Origin: Pusillimonas sp. MFBS29
Lineage (GTDB): Bacteria; Pseudomonadota; Gammaproteobacteria; Burkholderiales; Burkholderiaceae_B
Direction of reading: 5' to 3'
Length of the DNA: 64,000 bases
Assembly: GCF_020687695.1 (NCBI RefSeq)
Contig: NZ_JAJEWL010000011.1
Span: forward strand, 23,020-87,019
Both the position numbers and the translations under genes were made by a program. This document shows positions 26,492-35,767 of the stretch, one piece after another. Each line of letters opens with the position of its first letter. The stretch's first letter is position 1. Below the pieces are notes generated by a model. The model was given only the letters and a program-made list of their open reading frames with translations, did no database searches and had not been told where the DNA came from.

Positions 26492-27784
26492 TCAGCCCTG
26501 GCTGACCCGGGAGGCCGGAAATATCAGCGAAAACAGGCTGCCGGCACCAAAGCGGCTGCTGATTGTGAGTTCCGCCAGATGCCGCATGGCGACATGCTTG
26601 GTAATGGCCAGGCCCAGCCCGGTGCCGCCGGTGGCGCGGGAGCGGCCGCGGTCGACGCGGTAAAAGCGTTCGGTCAGGCGCGGAATGTCTTGCGCGGCAA
26701 TGCCTATGCCTGTGTCTTGCACGGAGTAGCAGGCCTTGCCTTGCTCATCGATATACCAGCTTACGGTAATGGTGCCGTCTTTCGGGGTGTAACGTATGGC
26801 GTTGGTCAGCAGATTGGAAACGGCCGAAGACAGCTCGGTTTCTATGCCAGTGATGCACAGGTCTTCGTCGATGTTTTCCACGAATACATGCTGGCCATTG
26901 GACAATACGCGGCCCTGCTGCAGGGCAGTGTGAATCAGGGCGGCCATGCGTACCGGCACACCTTCGGCCGAAGGCGAGGATTCCAGCGTGGATAATGTGA
27001 GCAGGTCTTCCACAATGGCCTGCATGCGCTGTGCCTGTTCCAGCATCATCATTAAGTAGCGCATGCGTTGCTCGTCGCTCAGCGAGCCTGGCGGCATATC
27101 GTGCAGGGTTTCCAGAAAGCCCGACAACACCGTCAGCGGTGTACGCAATTCATGCGACACATTGGCCACGAAATCTTTGCGGGTGGTTTCCAGTTTTTCT
27201 ACCTGGGTTACATCGCGGGTGACCAGCAGGAACTGACCCAGGCCGTAGCGTGTGAGCTGTATCAGCAACGCTTTTTCGAGTCCGTCGTTGTTCAGATGTA
27301 TGAGCAGTGGCGCCGGCCAGTCAGTCTGGCGGGCATAGCGCGCAAATTCGGGTACGCGCAGGATGTTCAATATGCTGTGCTGCCGGTCGACCGCGAGGTC
27401 CAGGCCCAGATGTTCGCTTGCTGTCTTGTTGCACCAGGTCAGCAGCATGGAGTCGTCGAGTGTGATGGCGCCGTCGGGCAAGGCTTCGGCCGCCATCATG
27501 ATGCTGTCGATATGACGGTTCAGCTCGTTGATTTCGTGTTTGTCTTTGCGCAGCTTGCGATAAATGACCGACAGGATGTTGTCCCACGGGCCGACCGAGT
27601 GGGGCGGCGACTCATCAGTGTTGGCCGTCCAGCGCTGTATCAGCATGAGCTGGCGCGCGCTGACCAGTATCATTGCCACCAGTCCCAGAGCGAAAAATGC
27701 CCAGCCGGCATGGGGCCCCAGCCAGGAACCCAGGAGCCAGCCCAGCAATGCCCATAAGCCTATGGAGATAATGGTTTTTATCAT
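26492..27784 (-). CDS. phoR: Phosphate-regulon sensor histidine kinase
   Basis: A 430-residue membrane kinase. Two close N-terminal membrane segments (about residues 5-45) are followed by a PAS-like region. The HisKA dimerisation helix holds the phospho-accepting histidine in VSHELRTPLTVLSGF. The ATPase domain has N-box NLLTNAIRYTP, G1 DTGIGIAAQDIP and G2 GGTGLGLAITKHV. It phosphorylates PhoB under phosphate limitation. The gene follows phoB by 54 bases on the same strand. The usual pst transport genes and phoU are not in this window. No periplasmic sensing loop of note is visible, as expected for PhoR. Confidence 0.93.
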   Translation of the reverse strand: MIKTIISIGLWALLGWLLGSWLGPHAGWAFFALGLVAMILVSARQLMLIQRWTANTDESPPHSVGPWDNILSVIYRKLRKDKHEINELNRHIDSIMMAAEALPDGAITLDDSMLLTWCNKTASEHLGLDLAVDRQHSILNILRVPEFARYARQTDWPAPLLIHLNNDGLEKALLIQLTRYGLGQFLLVTRDVTQVEKLETTRKDFVANVSHELRTPLTVLSGFLETLHDMPPGSLSDEQRMRYLMMMLEQAQRMQAIVEDLLTLSTLESSPSAEGVPVRMAALIHTALQQGRVLSNGQHVFVENIDEDLCITGIETELSSAVSNLLTNAIRYTPKDGTITVSWYIDEQGKACYSVQDTGIGIAAQDIPRLTERFYRVDRGRSRATGGTGLGLAITKHVAMRHLAELTISSRFGAGSLFSLIFPASRVSQG

Positions 27785-27838
27785 GATGACAACGGTTCTG
27801 CCAGGGACTTTGGGCTGATGAGGTTTTACCTGATGGGC

Positions 27839-28540
27839 TCAGGCGGGATTGGGCAATTGCGTCGCGAAACGATAACCCGCGCCGCGCACGGTTTCGATGT
27901 GATTTTCAAGCTTGCCGGGCTCCAGGGCTTTGCGCAGGCGTCGTATGTGCACGTCGACAGTGCGTTCTTCGACGAAAACGTGATCGCCCCAGACCTGGTC
28001 CAGCAACTGGGCGCGTGAAAACACACGTTCAGTATGCGTCATGAAAAAGTGTAGCAGACGGAACTCGGTCGGGCCCACTGTCAGTGCCAGCCCGCCACCG
28101 GTCACGCGGTGGGTGGCCGGATCCAGTTTCAGATCGCCTATCTGGATGACGTCATCGGTCAGCTGCGGCGCACGCCGGCGCAGCACGGCCTTGATGCGGG
28201 CGATCAGCTCTTTGGGCGAGAAGGGTTTGGTGATGTAGTCGTCGGCACCCGCTTCCAGGCCTTCGACCTTGTCGTGCTCGGCGCCCTTGGCGGTCAGCAT
28301 GATGACCGGTACATGACGCGTGCGTTCGTCGGACCGCAGGGTCCTGGCCAGGGTGATGCCTGATGCGCCCGGCAGCATCCAGTCCAGCAAAATCAGATCG
28401 GGAAGCTCTGCCCTGATCAGGGTCTGGGCCTGCTCGGCGTCAAAGGCGCGCAGCACCTTATGGCCGGCAAATGAAAGATTGACCGAAATAAGTTCCTGGA
28501 TGGCGGGCTCGTCTTCTACGACTAATATGGTAGTGCTCAT
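27839..28540 (-). CDS. phoB: Phosphate-regulon response regulator
   Basis: A 233-residue OmpR-family response regulator. The receiver domain has VVEDEP acidic residues, the phospho-acceptor aspartate in LLDWMLPG, and the lysine of MLTAKG. The C-terminal winged helix includes VGPTEFRLLHFFMTH and the recognition-helix region VEERTVDVHIRRLRK. The protein is typical in length. It is the first gene of phoB-phoR. A weak Pho-box-like repeat lies about 120 bases upstream. The assignment as PhoB rather than another OmpR regulator rests on overall likeness and the PhoR partner. Confidence 0.94.
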   Translation of the reverse strand: MSTTILVVEDEPAIQELISVNLSFAGHKVLRAFDAEQAQTLIRAELPDLILLDWMLPGASGITLARTLRSDERTRHVPVIMLTAKGAEHDKVEGLEAGADDYITKPFSPKELIARIKAVLRRRAPQLTDDVIQIGDLKLDPATHRVTGGGLALTVGPTEFRLLHFFMTHTERVFSRAQLLDQVWGDHVFVEERTVDVHIRRLRKALEPGKLENHIETVRGAGYRFATQLPNPA

Positions 28541-28658
28541 TGCGCTTTATGTACGTTGAATATATGAAAAGGCATGGGTCAATAGCCGGTTATGGCAAAA
28601 TCCACGGACGGTGGCCGGATTGCTGATGCGCTCACGGGCTACATAATATGGCGCAAAT

Positions 28659-28676
28659 ATTTCAGGTTTGTGAAAA
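28659..28676 (-). promoter_or_regulatory. Weak Pho-box-like repeat upstream of phoB
   Basis: On the minus strand, TTTTCAC and CTGAAAT are spaced 11 bases start to start. They match 4 and 5 of 7 positions of the CTGTCAT half-site. PhoB commonly regulates its own gene, so the position is plausible, but the match is poor. The surrounding stretch 28541-28765 holds no gene. Confidence 0.2.
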
Positions 28677-28765
28677 TTGCATATTGCCGCCCTTTGCCGG
28701 TCAAATCAATTGCGCGAGACGTAGGCAGGGTCAGCGTGCGGATAATGTTGTACGATTAGCAAACC

Positions 28766-29557
28766 ATGCAAAAAACCCCTAATTCCCATCAGTCCGGCCA
28801 GCCTGCAGGGCAGGCTCAGTCCGCCTCCAGCACGCATTTTGGCTTCCAGACCGTCGCCGAGACGGAAAAAGCCGGAAAGGTCGCCGAGGTCTTTCATTCC
28901 GTGGCCCAGCGCTACGACATCATGAACGACCTGATGTCCGTGGGACTGCATCGTGCCTGGAAGGCCTTTACGGTCGGCCGTGCCAATGTCCGTCCGGGCA
29001 TGAAAGTCCTGGATATCGCCGGCGGCACGGGCGATCTGGCGCGCGCGTTTGCAAAAAAGGCCGGCGCCACGGGCGAGGTCTGGCTGACAGACATCAACGA
29101 CTCCATGTTGCGGGTGGGCCGTGATCGCCTTACTGATCGGGGGTTGTTGCTGCCCACGGCTGTTTGCGATGCGGAAAAGCTGCCGTTCCCCAGCGGCTAT
29201 TTCGATCGGGTTAGTGTGGCCTTTGGTCTGCGCAACATGACGCATAAAGATCGCGCACTGGCCGAAATGCGCCGCGTATTGAAGCCGGGCGGCAAGTTGC
29301 TGGTCCTTGAGTTTTCCCGGGTAGCCAAGCCGCTGGCACCTGCCTACGACTGGTATTCCTTCAGGATTTTGCCCTGGATGGGGCAGAAGGTTGCCGGAGA
29401 CGAAGACAGCTACCGTTATCTGGCTGAATCCATACGCATGCATCCCGATCAGGAAACCCTGGCCGGCATGCTGGAGCAAGCCGGCTTGTCGCGCGTACGG
29501 TATTTCAACCTCAGTGCTGGCGTGGTTGCCCTGCACGAGGGCGTTAACCTGGGTTAA
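28766..29557 (+). CDS. ubiE: Ubiquinone/menaquinone C-methyltransferase
   Basis: A 263-residue class I SAM-dependent methyltransferase. Motif I is [16 protein letters not shown], and the UbiE signature region [17 protein letters not shown] lies upstream of it. [18 protein letters not shown] and [17 protein letters not shown] complete the family pattern. UbiE C-methylates the demethoxy quinone ring in ubiquinone synthesis. It opens a string with a Tim44-like gene, ubiJ and ubiB, matching the Ubi assembly context. The start ATG at 28766 agrees with family length. Confidence 0.96.
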   Translation: MQKTPNSHQSGQPAGQAQSASSTHFGFQTVAETEKAGKVAEVFHSVAQRYDIMNDLMSVGLHRAWKAFTVGRANVRPGMKVLDIAGGTGDLARAFAKKAGATGEVWLTDINDSMLRVGRDRLTDRGLLLPTAVCDAEKLPFPSGYFDRVSVAFGLRNMTHKDRALAEMRRVLKPGGKLLVLEFSRVAKPLAPAYDWYSFRILPWMGQKVAGDEDSYRYLAESIRMHPDQETLAGMLEQAGLSRVRYFNLSAGVVALHEGVNLG

Positions 29558-29593
29558 ATCGGCGCCTGGGCATCCCATCTTCCTGTTTTTCGT

Positions 29594-29620
29594 GGCCGGT
29601 GAACTTATTTTGTGCCGGCC
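29594..29620 (+). terminator. Hairpin after ubiE
   Basis: GGCCGG (29594-29599) pairs with CCGGCC (29615-29620), extended by a flanking T-A pair, across a 15-base loop. There is no clear T-run after it, so it is only a possible terminator for ubiE. Confidence 0.25.
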
Positions 29621-29739
29621 AGTCAAACTTTGTGCTAATGTTCAGCTTCCAGTAAGCTTGAGCCGTGTATGGCGGATTCCGCTTATCAGAAAGATCCACT
29701 GCATCGCGTCGGGGCGCGCTGCACCACAGGAGCAACTAT

Positions 29740-30696
29740 ATGTCTCATCGTTTTTCCCGGCTGCTTGCTGCGGCCATGATCGTTTTCTCGGCGGGCGCAA
29801 TGCTGACGGCATCGTTCGACGCCGAAGCACGCCGCATGGGTGGCGGTAAAAGCTTTGGTCGCCAGTCGTCCAACATTACTCAACAGCGTCAGGCCGTTAC
29901 ACCGCCTGCAGCTTCTACGGCATCCCGTTCCGCTGCACCGGCAGCCGGCGCGGCCGCCGCAGGCACGGCAGCCAAAAGCGGCATGTCCCGCTGGCTGGGT
30001 CCCATTGCAGGTATAGCTGCCGGCCTGGGTATTGCCGCATTGCTGTCCAGCATGGGCTTGTCGGGCGCCTTCCTTGAATTCATGTCCAGCCTGCTGCTGA
30101 TTGGTCTGCTGGTTTTTGGTGTTATGTTCATCGTTCGCCGCCTGCGCGGTGGTGCCGCACGGCCTGCCATGCAGCAAGCGGGTGGCATGCATCGTGAAAA
30201 TGCGCAGTCGCAGAATGCCTGGCAGCAAGCCAGCCCGGCAGCGGCGCCCGCAGCGGCTGCTCCGGCTGCCGCAGCAGCCGGCGTACCGGCACCGCCCGTC
30301 GATAAAAGCTGGTTCATTCCCGGTGACTTCGACACTTCTGCATTCCTGGCCAATGCCAAGGCGCAGTTCATCGAGATCCAGGCGGTCTGGGATAGCGGCG
30401 ACATCGATCGCTTGAAGGAATACATGACCGACGACCTGGTCGCGGAAATCAAGCCTGAAATCCTGGCTCGCGCCGAGGGCAATGTCACCGAGGTCGTGCT
30501 GCTGAACGCCGAGCTCCTGGGCATAGAGGCGGTATCCGGTGGTCACCTGGCCAGCGTGCGCTACTCCGGCATGCTGCGTGAAGCCAAAGATGCCGAGGCG
30601 TTCCGTTTCGAAGAAGTCTGGAATCTGTACAAGGCCGACAATGCAGGCTGGCTGCTGGCCGGCATTCAGCAAATTCCGCTGGAGTATGCCAGCTAA
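29740..30696 (+). CDS. Tim44-like domain membrane protein
   Basis: A 318-residue protein with a cleavable-looking signal (MSHRFSRLLAAAMIVFSAGA...), a GGGKSFGRQSS glycine-rich piece, and an alanine-rich segment with membrane helices around residues 85-130 (IAGIAAGLGIAALLSSMG and FLEFMSSLLLIGLLVFGVMF). A low-complexity Ala/Pro linker follows. The C-terminal Tim44-like domain (about 195-318) includes FLANAKAQFIEIQAVWDSGD and LKEYMTDDLVAEI. Tim44-like domains bind membranes and lipids; the bacterial function is not settled. It sits between ubiE and ubiJ. The ATG at 29740 gives the signal peptide; longer upstream frames do not. Confidence 0.88.
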   Translation: MSHRFSRLLAAAMIVFSAGAMLTASFDAEARRMGGGKSFGRQSSNITQQRQAVTPPAASTASRSAAPAAGAAAAGTAAKSGMSRWLGPIAGIAAGLGIAALLSSMGLSGAFLEFMSSLLLIGLLVFGVMFIVRRLRGGAARPAMQQAGGMHRENAQSQNAWQQASPAAAPAAAAPAAAAAGVPAPPVDKSWFIPGDFDTSAFLANAKAQFIEIQAVWDSGDIDRLKEYMTDDLVAEIKPEILARAEGNVTEVVLLNAELLGIEAVSGGHLASVRYSGMLREAKDAEAFRFEEVWNLYKADNAGWLLAGIQQIPLEYAS

Positions 30697-30732
30697 GGTG
30701 TACCGGCAGCGCTTGTATGCCTAAGGCACTTG

Positions 30733-30760
30733 ATGGGCCGCCACTTATGTGGCGGCCCAT
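30733..30760 (+). terminator. Strong hairpin after the Tim44-like gene
   Basis: A perfect 12-base inverted repeat (ATGGGCCGCCAC and its complement) with a TTAT loop lies 37 bases after the Tim44-like stop and 75 bases before ubiJ. There is no T-run, so it may be a Rho-independent-like terminator, an mRNA stabiliser or a processing site separating the two genes. Confidence 0.45.
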
Positions 30761-30834
30761 TGCGCGATCTGCGGCCTAAAACCGTTAAACTTGTCTTCTT
30801 GCCTTTAACACGGTTTTACCGCGCTATCCACATC

Positions 30835-31461
30835 ATGTTTTCTCTGCCTACTTTTTTTGCTCCTGCTGCCGTGAATGCGCGCCTGCTGAACAAGCTTCTG
30901 CAGCGCGAGGACTGGGCGCGCGACCGCCTGGCCCGGCATGCGGGAAAGTCCGTTGGATTCAAAGTGGGCGGCTTCCGGATGGCGCTGTCGATACAGGCCG
31001 ACGGGCTGGTGCAAGCTTCCGATCAGGCCGTAGTCCCTAACGTTACGCTTACCATTCAGGCAGATCAGTTGGCCGGGCTGCCTGGCGTGCTGCGTGCGCG
31101 CGACCCTGCACTGCTGACCGAGTTGCTCCATGTGGAAGGCGATGCGGGACTGGCGCAGGTGGTTTCCGAGCTGGCCCGTGATTTGCGTTGGGACGTCGAA
31201 GACGATCTGTCGCGTGTGGTCGGCGATGTGGCTGCAACCCGTTTGCTGCAAACTGCCGGAATGCTTCGCGCCGGTGCCGAGGCTGCGGCCTCGCGACTGG
31301 CGGGCAATGCCAGTGAGTTCATGACCGAAGAGGCGATGCTGCTGGCCAGTCGGCCGGCCTATGATGAATGGGCAGTCAGGCTGCAGGCCATACATGGCCG
31401 GCTCGACGAGCTCGACAGGCGTGTCGCTGCCCTTGCGCCATCTTCTGTGCGCGAGGGCTGA
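30835..31461 (+). CDS. ubiJ: Ubiquinone biosynthesis accessory factor UbiJ (SCP2 domain)
   Basis: A 208-residue protein with an SCP2 sterol-carrier-like N-terminal domain ([21 protein letters not shown], then [27 protein letters not shown]) and a helical C-terminus. UbiJ binds polyprenyl quinone intermediates for the Ubi hydroxylase complex. The ATG at 30835 fits the family, and an upstream in-frame start at 30730 would run through the hairpin. It lies 2 bases before ubiB, as in other proteobacteria where ubiE-ubiJ-ubiB cluster. Confidence 0.9.
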   Translation: MFSLPTFFAPAAVNARLLNKLLQREDWARDRLARHAGKSVGFKVGGFRMALSIQADGLVQASDQAVVPNVTLTIQADQLAGLPGVLRARDPALLTELLHVEGDAGLAQVVSELARDLRWDVEDDLSRVVGDVAATRLLQTAGMLRAGAEAAASRLAGNASEFMTEEAMLLASRPAYDEWAVRLQAIHGRLDELDRRVAALAPSSVREG

Positions 31462-31463
31462 TC

Positions 31464-33020
31464 ATGCTGACGCTTTTCCGCCTGCTGCATATTATTTTCG
31501 TTGCCTTAAAGTACCGGCTCGATGAGCTGGTGCTGTCGGGCATCAAGCATCCGGTGGCCTACGGGCTGCTGCGGATCGCCCGCTTCGGCAGGCCCCCAAA
31601 AACCCCGCGTGGTGTACGACTGCGTCTGGCGCTGGAATCGCTCGGTCCTATATTCGTCAAGTTTGGCCAGGTGCTTTCCACCAGGCGCGACCTGATACCG
31701 CTCGATATCGCCATCGAGCTTGCCTTGCTGCAGGATCGGGTGCCGCCGTTTCCGTCCGACAAGGCGGCATCCATGATCGAAGATGCGCTGGGCGCATCGC
31801 CGCATACGCTGTTCAAGCATTTCGAAACCGATCCGGTTGCCTCGGCTTCTATCGCACAGGTGCATTTTGCCGTGCTGCACGACGGCCGTGAAGTGGCGGT
31901 CAAGGTATTGCGCCCGGGCATGCGGGACATCATAGAAAAGGATTTGTCGCTGCTGCGCGTGCTGGCCAATCTGGTCGAGCGTCTGGCTGCCGATGGCCGC
32001 CGCCTGAAGCCGCGCCAGGTTGTGGCCGAGTTCGACAATTATCTGCACGACGAGCTGGACCTCATACGCGAAGCGTCCAACTGCAGTCAGTTGCGACGCA
32101 ATTTTTCGGCTGAAGCGGGGCGTGAGCATTTGCTGATGATTCCCGAGGTCGTGTGGGAATATTGCGCCACCACTGTCTTCACCATGGAGCGCATGCGTGG
32201 CATACCGGTCAGCCAGATCGACAGGCTCAAGGCGGCCAATATCGATACCCGTGAACTGGGCCGCAAAGGCGTGGAGATCTTCTTCATGCAAGTGTTCTCC
32301 GACGGCTTCTTCCATGCAGATATGCATCCGGGCAATATCTACGTGTCGGATGAACCCGAAACCCTGGGCCGGTATATCGCGCTGGATTTTGGTATCGTGG
32401 GTTCGCTTTCAGAGTTCGACAAGAACTATCTGGCACAGAATTTCCTGGCCTTTTTCCGCCGTGATTATCACCGGGTCGCTCAGTTGCACATCGAGTCCGG
32501 GTGGGTGCCGCCGACCACGCGCGAGGAAGAACTGGAAGGTGCAGTGCGTGCCGTATGCGAGCCCTATTTCGACCGGCCCCTGTCCGAGATTTCGCTCGGT
32601 CAGGTACTGCTGCGTCTGTTCCAGACCTCACGCCGCTTCAATGTTGAAATACAGCCGCAACTGGTTCTGTTGCAGAAAACCCTGCTGAACGTCGAGGGCA
32701 TGGGTCGTGAGCTCGATCCCACCCTTGATTTATGGAAGACGGCCAAGCCTTATCTTGAAAAGTGGATGCATGACCGTATCGGCCTGGCCGGTCTGCGCAA
32801 ACAGCTGGACAAGGAAGCCAGCCAGTGGGCGCAATTGCTTCCCCAAATTCCCCGGTTGGTGCACGCTAAGCTGAGTCGGCCTGATTCCAGCCCTGGGTTA
32901 AACTTGGAGCTTGAGCGCATGCGCCGGGCCCAGGACCTTACCAACCGCCTGCTGCTGGGGTTATGTGCCATTCTGGCCGTTGCCCTGGGAACGGCCATCT
33001 GGGCGTTGACGCGCTTCTGA
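31464..33020 (+). CDS. ubiB: Ubiquinone biosynthesis atypical kinase/ATPase UbiB
   Basis: A 518-residue ABC1/COQ8-family protein. The KxGQ helix motif is present ([16 protein letters not shown]), as are the alanine-rich loop ([12 protein letters not shown]), VAVKVLRPG, the catalytic HADMHPGNI region and DFGIVG. Two C-terminal hydrophobic helices ([20 protein letters not shown]) anchor it to the inner membrane. It supports early ubiquinone synthesis by ATPase activity. The ATG at 31464 lies 2 bases after ubiJ. Length and motifs are fully typical. Confidence 0.96.
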   Translation: MLTLFRLLHIIFVALKYRLDELVLSGIKHPVAYGLLRIARFGRPPKTPRGVRLRLALESLGPIFVKFGQVLSTRRDLIPLDIAIELALLQDRVPPFPSDKAASMIEDALGASPHTLFKHFETDPVASASIAQVHFAVLHDGREVAVKVLRPGMRDIIEKDLSLLRVLANLVERLAADGRRLKPRQVVAEFDNYLHDELDLIREASNCSQLRRNFSAEAGREHLLMIPEVVWEYCATTVFTMERMRGIPVSQIDRLKAANIDTRELGRKGVEIFFMQVFSDGFFHADMHPGNIYVSDEPETLGRYIALDFGIVGSLSEFDKNYLAQNFLAFFRRDYHRVAQLHIESGWVPPTTREEELEGAVRAVCEPYFDRPLSEISLGQVLLRLFQTSRRFNVEIQPQLVLLQKTLLNVEGMGRELDPTLDLWKTAKPYLEKWMHDRIGLAGLRKQLDKEASQWAQLLPQIPRLVHAKLSRPDSSPGLNLELERMRRAQDLTNRLLLGLCAILAVALGTAIWALTRF

Positions 33021-33046
33021 GCCGCCTGACACTTAAGAGAGACCCT

Positions 33047-33898
33047 ATGCTTTATCCTGAACTGTTCAAATCCATGGAAGCCGTGCGCTGGAATATGGCC
33101 AGCGATATCCCATGGGACGATTTCGACGGCAGCAAGCTGACCGACGATCAGGCCTACACCATTAAAATGAACGCAATCACCGAGTGGGCGGCTTTGCCGG
33201 CCACCGAAATGTTCCTGCGCGACAACCGCGACGACAGTGATTTCTGCGCTTTCATGTCGATATGGTTTTACGAAGAGCAGAAGCACTCGCTGGCACTGAT
33301 CGAATACCTGCGCCGCTTCCGTCCCGAGCTGGTTCCCACCGAAGAAGAGCTGCATAAGGTGCGCTTTGAATTCGATCCGGCACCTGCGCAAGAAACCCTC
33401 ATGCTGCACTTTTGCGGCGAGGTGCGCCTGAATCACTGGTATCGTCGGGCATCCGACTGGCATACCGAGCCGGTCATCAAGGCCATCTATAAAATCATTG
33501 CGCAAGACGAAGCCCGCCATGCGGGTGCCTATTTGCGTTATATGAAACGCGCTCTGGTGCACCAAAGCAAGGAATTCGGCCACAATGCACGCATCGCCTT
33601 TTCCAAGATAGGTGTGCTCATGGCATCGGCTCATCGCACGCCGCAGGCCCTGCATCCCACCAATCTTCACGTCAACAAAGAGCTCTATCCCGAAGATACG
33701 GTTCAGTCCAAGCTGCCTTCCCCGGGCTGGCTGGAAAACTGGCTGGATAACCAGATTTGTTTCGACAACGAATGGGAAACCAAGGTCAGCTCGCGGATAC
33801 TGCACAATATGTCGCTGCTCATGGACAGCACCTTTAATACCGTGCAAGACCTGAACCGCTACCGCAAAGAACTGCTCAAGACTGCCGTGCCGGCCTGA
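33047..33898 (+). CDS. Ferritin-like di-iron protein (desaturase/hydroxylase-like)
   Basis: A 283-residue helical protein with two di-iron signatures: an early glutamate region (AITEWAALPATEMFL) with EEQKH, and a second EVRLNHWY with DEARH. This ExxH pair is the hallmark of ferritin-like oxidases, including acyl-ACP desaturases and Coq7-type hydroxylases. It is longer than Coq7 and shorter than classic desaturases. The ATG at 33047 has AAGAGA close upstream. It lies 26 bases after ubiB and overlaps rfaE2 by 1 base, so a link to quinone or lipid metabolism is likely but unproven. Confidence 0.82.
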   Translation: MLYPELFKSMEAVRWNMASDIPWDDFDGSKLTDDQAYTIKMNAITEWAALPATEMFLRDNRDDSDFCAFMSIWFYEEQKHSLALIEYLRRFRPELVPTEEELHKVRFEFDPAPAQETLMLHFCGEVRLNHWYRRASDWHTEPVIKAIYKIIAQDEARHAGAYLRYMKRALVHQSKEFGHNARIAFSKIGVLMASAHRTPQALHPTNLHVNKELYPEDTVQSKLPSPGWLENWLDNQICFDNEWETKVSSRILHNMSLLMDSTFNTVQDLNRYRKELLKTAVPA

Positions 33899-34410
33899 TG
33901 ACCGCACCGACGCACCAGGGCCGGGCGATCCCGGCCAGATTCGAAACCAAGATCCTGTCACGCGAAGACTGCGTGGCAGCGGTCAAGGCGGGTGCTTTGC
34001 CGCGCCCGCTTGTCTTCACCAACGGGGTATTCGACATCCTGCACCGCGGGCATGTCACCTATCTTGATGCGGCCGCCCAGCTCGGTGCCAGCCTGATCGT
34101 GGCGCTTAACACTGATGAGTCCGTACGGCGCCTGGGCAAGGGTGACGACCGTCCGCTGAACACCCTGGCCGATCGTGCAGCGCTGATGGCGGCGCTGTCG
34201 TGTGTGACCATGGTGACGGCATTCGAAGAGGACACGCCACAGGTACTGATAGAGCAGCTGCGGCCCGATGTGATCGTAAAAGGCGGCGACTACGACATGG
34301 AAACCCTGCCCGAAACCGCCAGCGTCAAAAGCTGGGGCGGCAAGGCCGTGGCCATACCGTTCGAGTTTCAGCGTTCAACGACGGCGCTGATAGGCAAGAT
34401 ACGCGGCTGA
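33898..34410 (+). CDS. rfaE2: D-glycero-beta-D-manno-heptose 1-phosphate adenylyltransferase
   Basis: A 170-residue nucleotidyltransferase equal to the C-terminal domain of HldE. The signature is FTNGVFDILHRGHVTYLDAA (HxGH). ALNTDESVRRLGKG and VIVKGGDYDMETLPE are also typical. It makes ADP-heptose for the LPS inner core. The split form (kinase and adenylyltransferase separate) is usual in Betaproteobacteria; the kinase is not in this window. Its ATG overlaps the ferritin-like gene stop by one base. It converges on the TolC-like gene 10 bases away. Confidence 0.95.
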   Translation: MTAPTHQGRAIPARFETKILSREDCVAAVKAGALPRPLVFTNGVFDILHRGHVTYLDAAAQLGASLIVALNTDESVRRLGKGDDRPLNTLADRAALMAALSCVTMVTAFEEDTPQVLIEQLRPDVIVKGGDYDMETLPETASVKSWGGKAVAIPFEFQRSTTALIGKIRG

Positions 34411-34420
34411 TACCCGTTTA

Positions 34421-35767
34421 TTAATCAGACAACAGCTCATTGATGGCAACGATGTCCTGATCGGTCAGGATGCCGCTGCTGGCCTTGAGACGCAGGCCGT
34501 TCATCAGGGTGTCGTAGCGTGCCCTGGCCAGCCCTCGTTGCGTTTCATACAACTGCTGCTGCGCATTGAGCACGTCGATGTTCACCCTGACACCTACCTC
34601 GTAGCCGGTCTGGTTGGCCTGCAGCGAGGCCAGGCTGGATCGCTCGGCTGCCTGCAGGGCACTGATCTGCGCCAGGCCCGAGGTGACTCCGGAAAAATGC
34701 CGTTGCGTGGCTTCCACTGCCTGGCGCCGCGCGTTCTCGAGTGAGTAGCGCGCTTGTTGCAGACGTGAGGTCTGCTCGCGTACGACAGAAGAAATCCCGC
34801 CGCCGGTAAATATGGGGATGGAAAGCTGCAGCCCGACGCTGCTGTTCAGCGACCTGGGTCCGTTGTTGGTCTCGTACAGGCCGCGGTCGGTTGCGCTGCC
34901 GGTCTGGGCCTGCAGGCTCAGGCGGGGATAGCGTTCCGCTTTGGCGATCTCAATCTGCGTTTCAGCGATTCTGGCCGTCAGCTCCGCGTAGGTGACCTCA
35001 AGGCTGCTCTGCCGTGACTGATCCATCCAGTCGGTCAGGCGATTCGGCGTGGGGGCGGGCAGGGCCGTGTCGGAAGGCAAGGTTGCCAGGCGACCCGGCC
35101 GCTCATTGATCAGTCTGGCCAGTTGATCGCGACTGAGTTGCAGCAGATTTTCAGCCTGAAGCTCGTTGGCGTTGATCAGGTCAAGTCTGGACTGCGCTTC
35201 GTAGGTGTCTGCGATGGTCGTGCTGCCCAGCTCGAAACCCTGGCGGGCGGCGCGCAGCTGCGTGTCTATGGCGGCTTTTTGCGCCCGCAAGGCCCGGAGC
35301 GTATCCTGAGCCGCCAATACGTCGAAATAAGCCTGGGAGACCCGCAGCAGCAGGTCCTGGTAGGCGTTGGCCTGCTGGATGTCGGCCAGGCCGGCAATAT
35401 ACTCTGCCTGCTCCAGGCCGCCCCAGGCGCGTAAATCGATAATGGGCTGTGTCAGGGTCAGCGACCACAAGGCCCGCCCGTCGCTGCGGCTGTCGTTCAT
35501 ACCGCTGATGCGACGGCGATCGCTTTGTTCGGCCACGGCATCGGCGCTGATGTAGGGCAGCAACCGGGCACGTGCCTGCGGAATCTTTTCCTGTTCGGCT
35601 TCGCGTCCTGCGCGACTGGCAGCGTAGATGGGATCACGCTGCAGTGCCATTTGCCAGATGTCGAGCAGATCCTGCTCTGGTGCCGGCTGCTGCGCGTGGC
35701 CAGGCAGGATCCAGGTGGCCAGAAGCAGGGCAAGCCCGAACGCCGCGTACTTGCCTGCCTTCGCCAT
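34421..35767 (-). CDS. tolC: TolC-family outer membrane protein
   Basis: A 448-residue outer-membrane channel protein with a signal peptide (ALLLATWILPGHAQQ) and two OEP repeats. Features include YAASRAGREAEQEKIPQARA, a PIIDLRAWGGLEQAEY segment and VGVRVNIDVLNAQQQLYETQ near the end. It forms the trimeric exit duct for tripartite efflux and type I secretion. The ATG at 35767 abuts the stop of the isoaspartyl methyltransferase-like gene with no gap. No inner-membrane partner is adjacent; the RND system 16 kb away has its own outer-membrane lipoprotein. Confidence 0.92.
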   Translation of the reverse strand: MAKAGKYAAFGLALLLATWILPGHAQQPAPEQDLLDIWQMALQRDPIYAASRAGREAEQEKIPQARARLLPYISADAVAEQSDRRRISGMNDSRSDGRALWSLTLTQPIIDLRAWGGLEQAEYIAGLADIQQANAYQDLLLRVSQAYFDVLAAQDTLRALRAQKAAIDTQLRAARQGFELGSTTIADTYEAQSRLDLINANELQAENLLQLSRDQLARLINERPGRLATLPSDTALPAPTPNRLTDWMDQSRQSSLEVTYAELTARIAETQIEIAKAERYPRLSLQAQTGSATDRGLYETNNGPRSLNSSVGLQLSIPIFTGGGISSVVREQTSRLQQARYSLENARRQAVEATQRHFSGVTSGLAQISALQAAERSSLASLQANQTGYEVGVRVNIDVLNAQQQLYETQRGLARARYDTLMNGLRLKASSGILTDQDIVAINELLSD

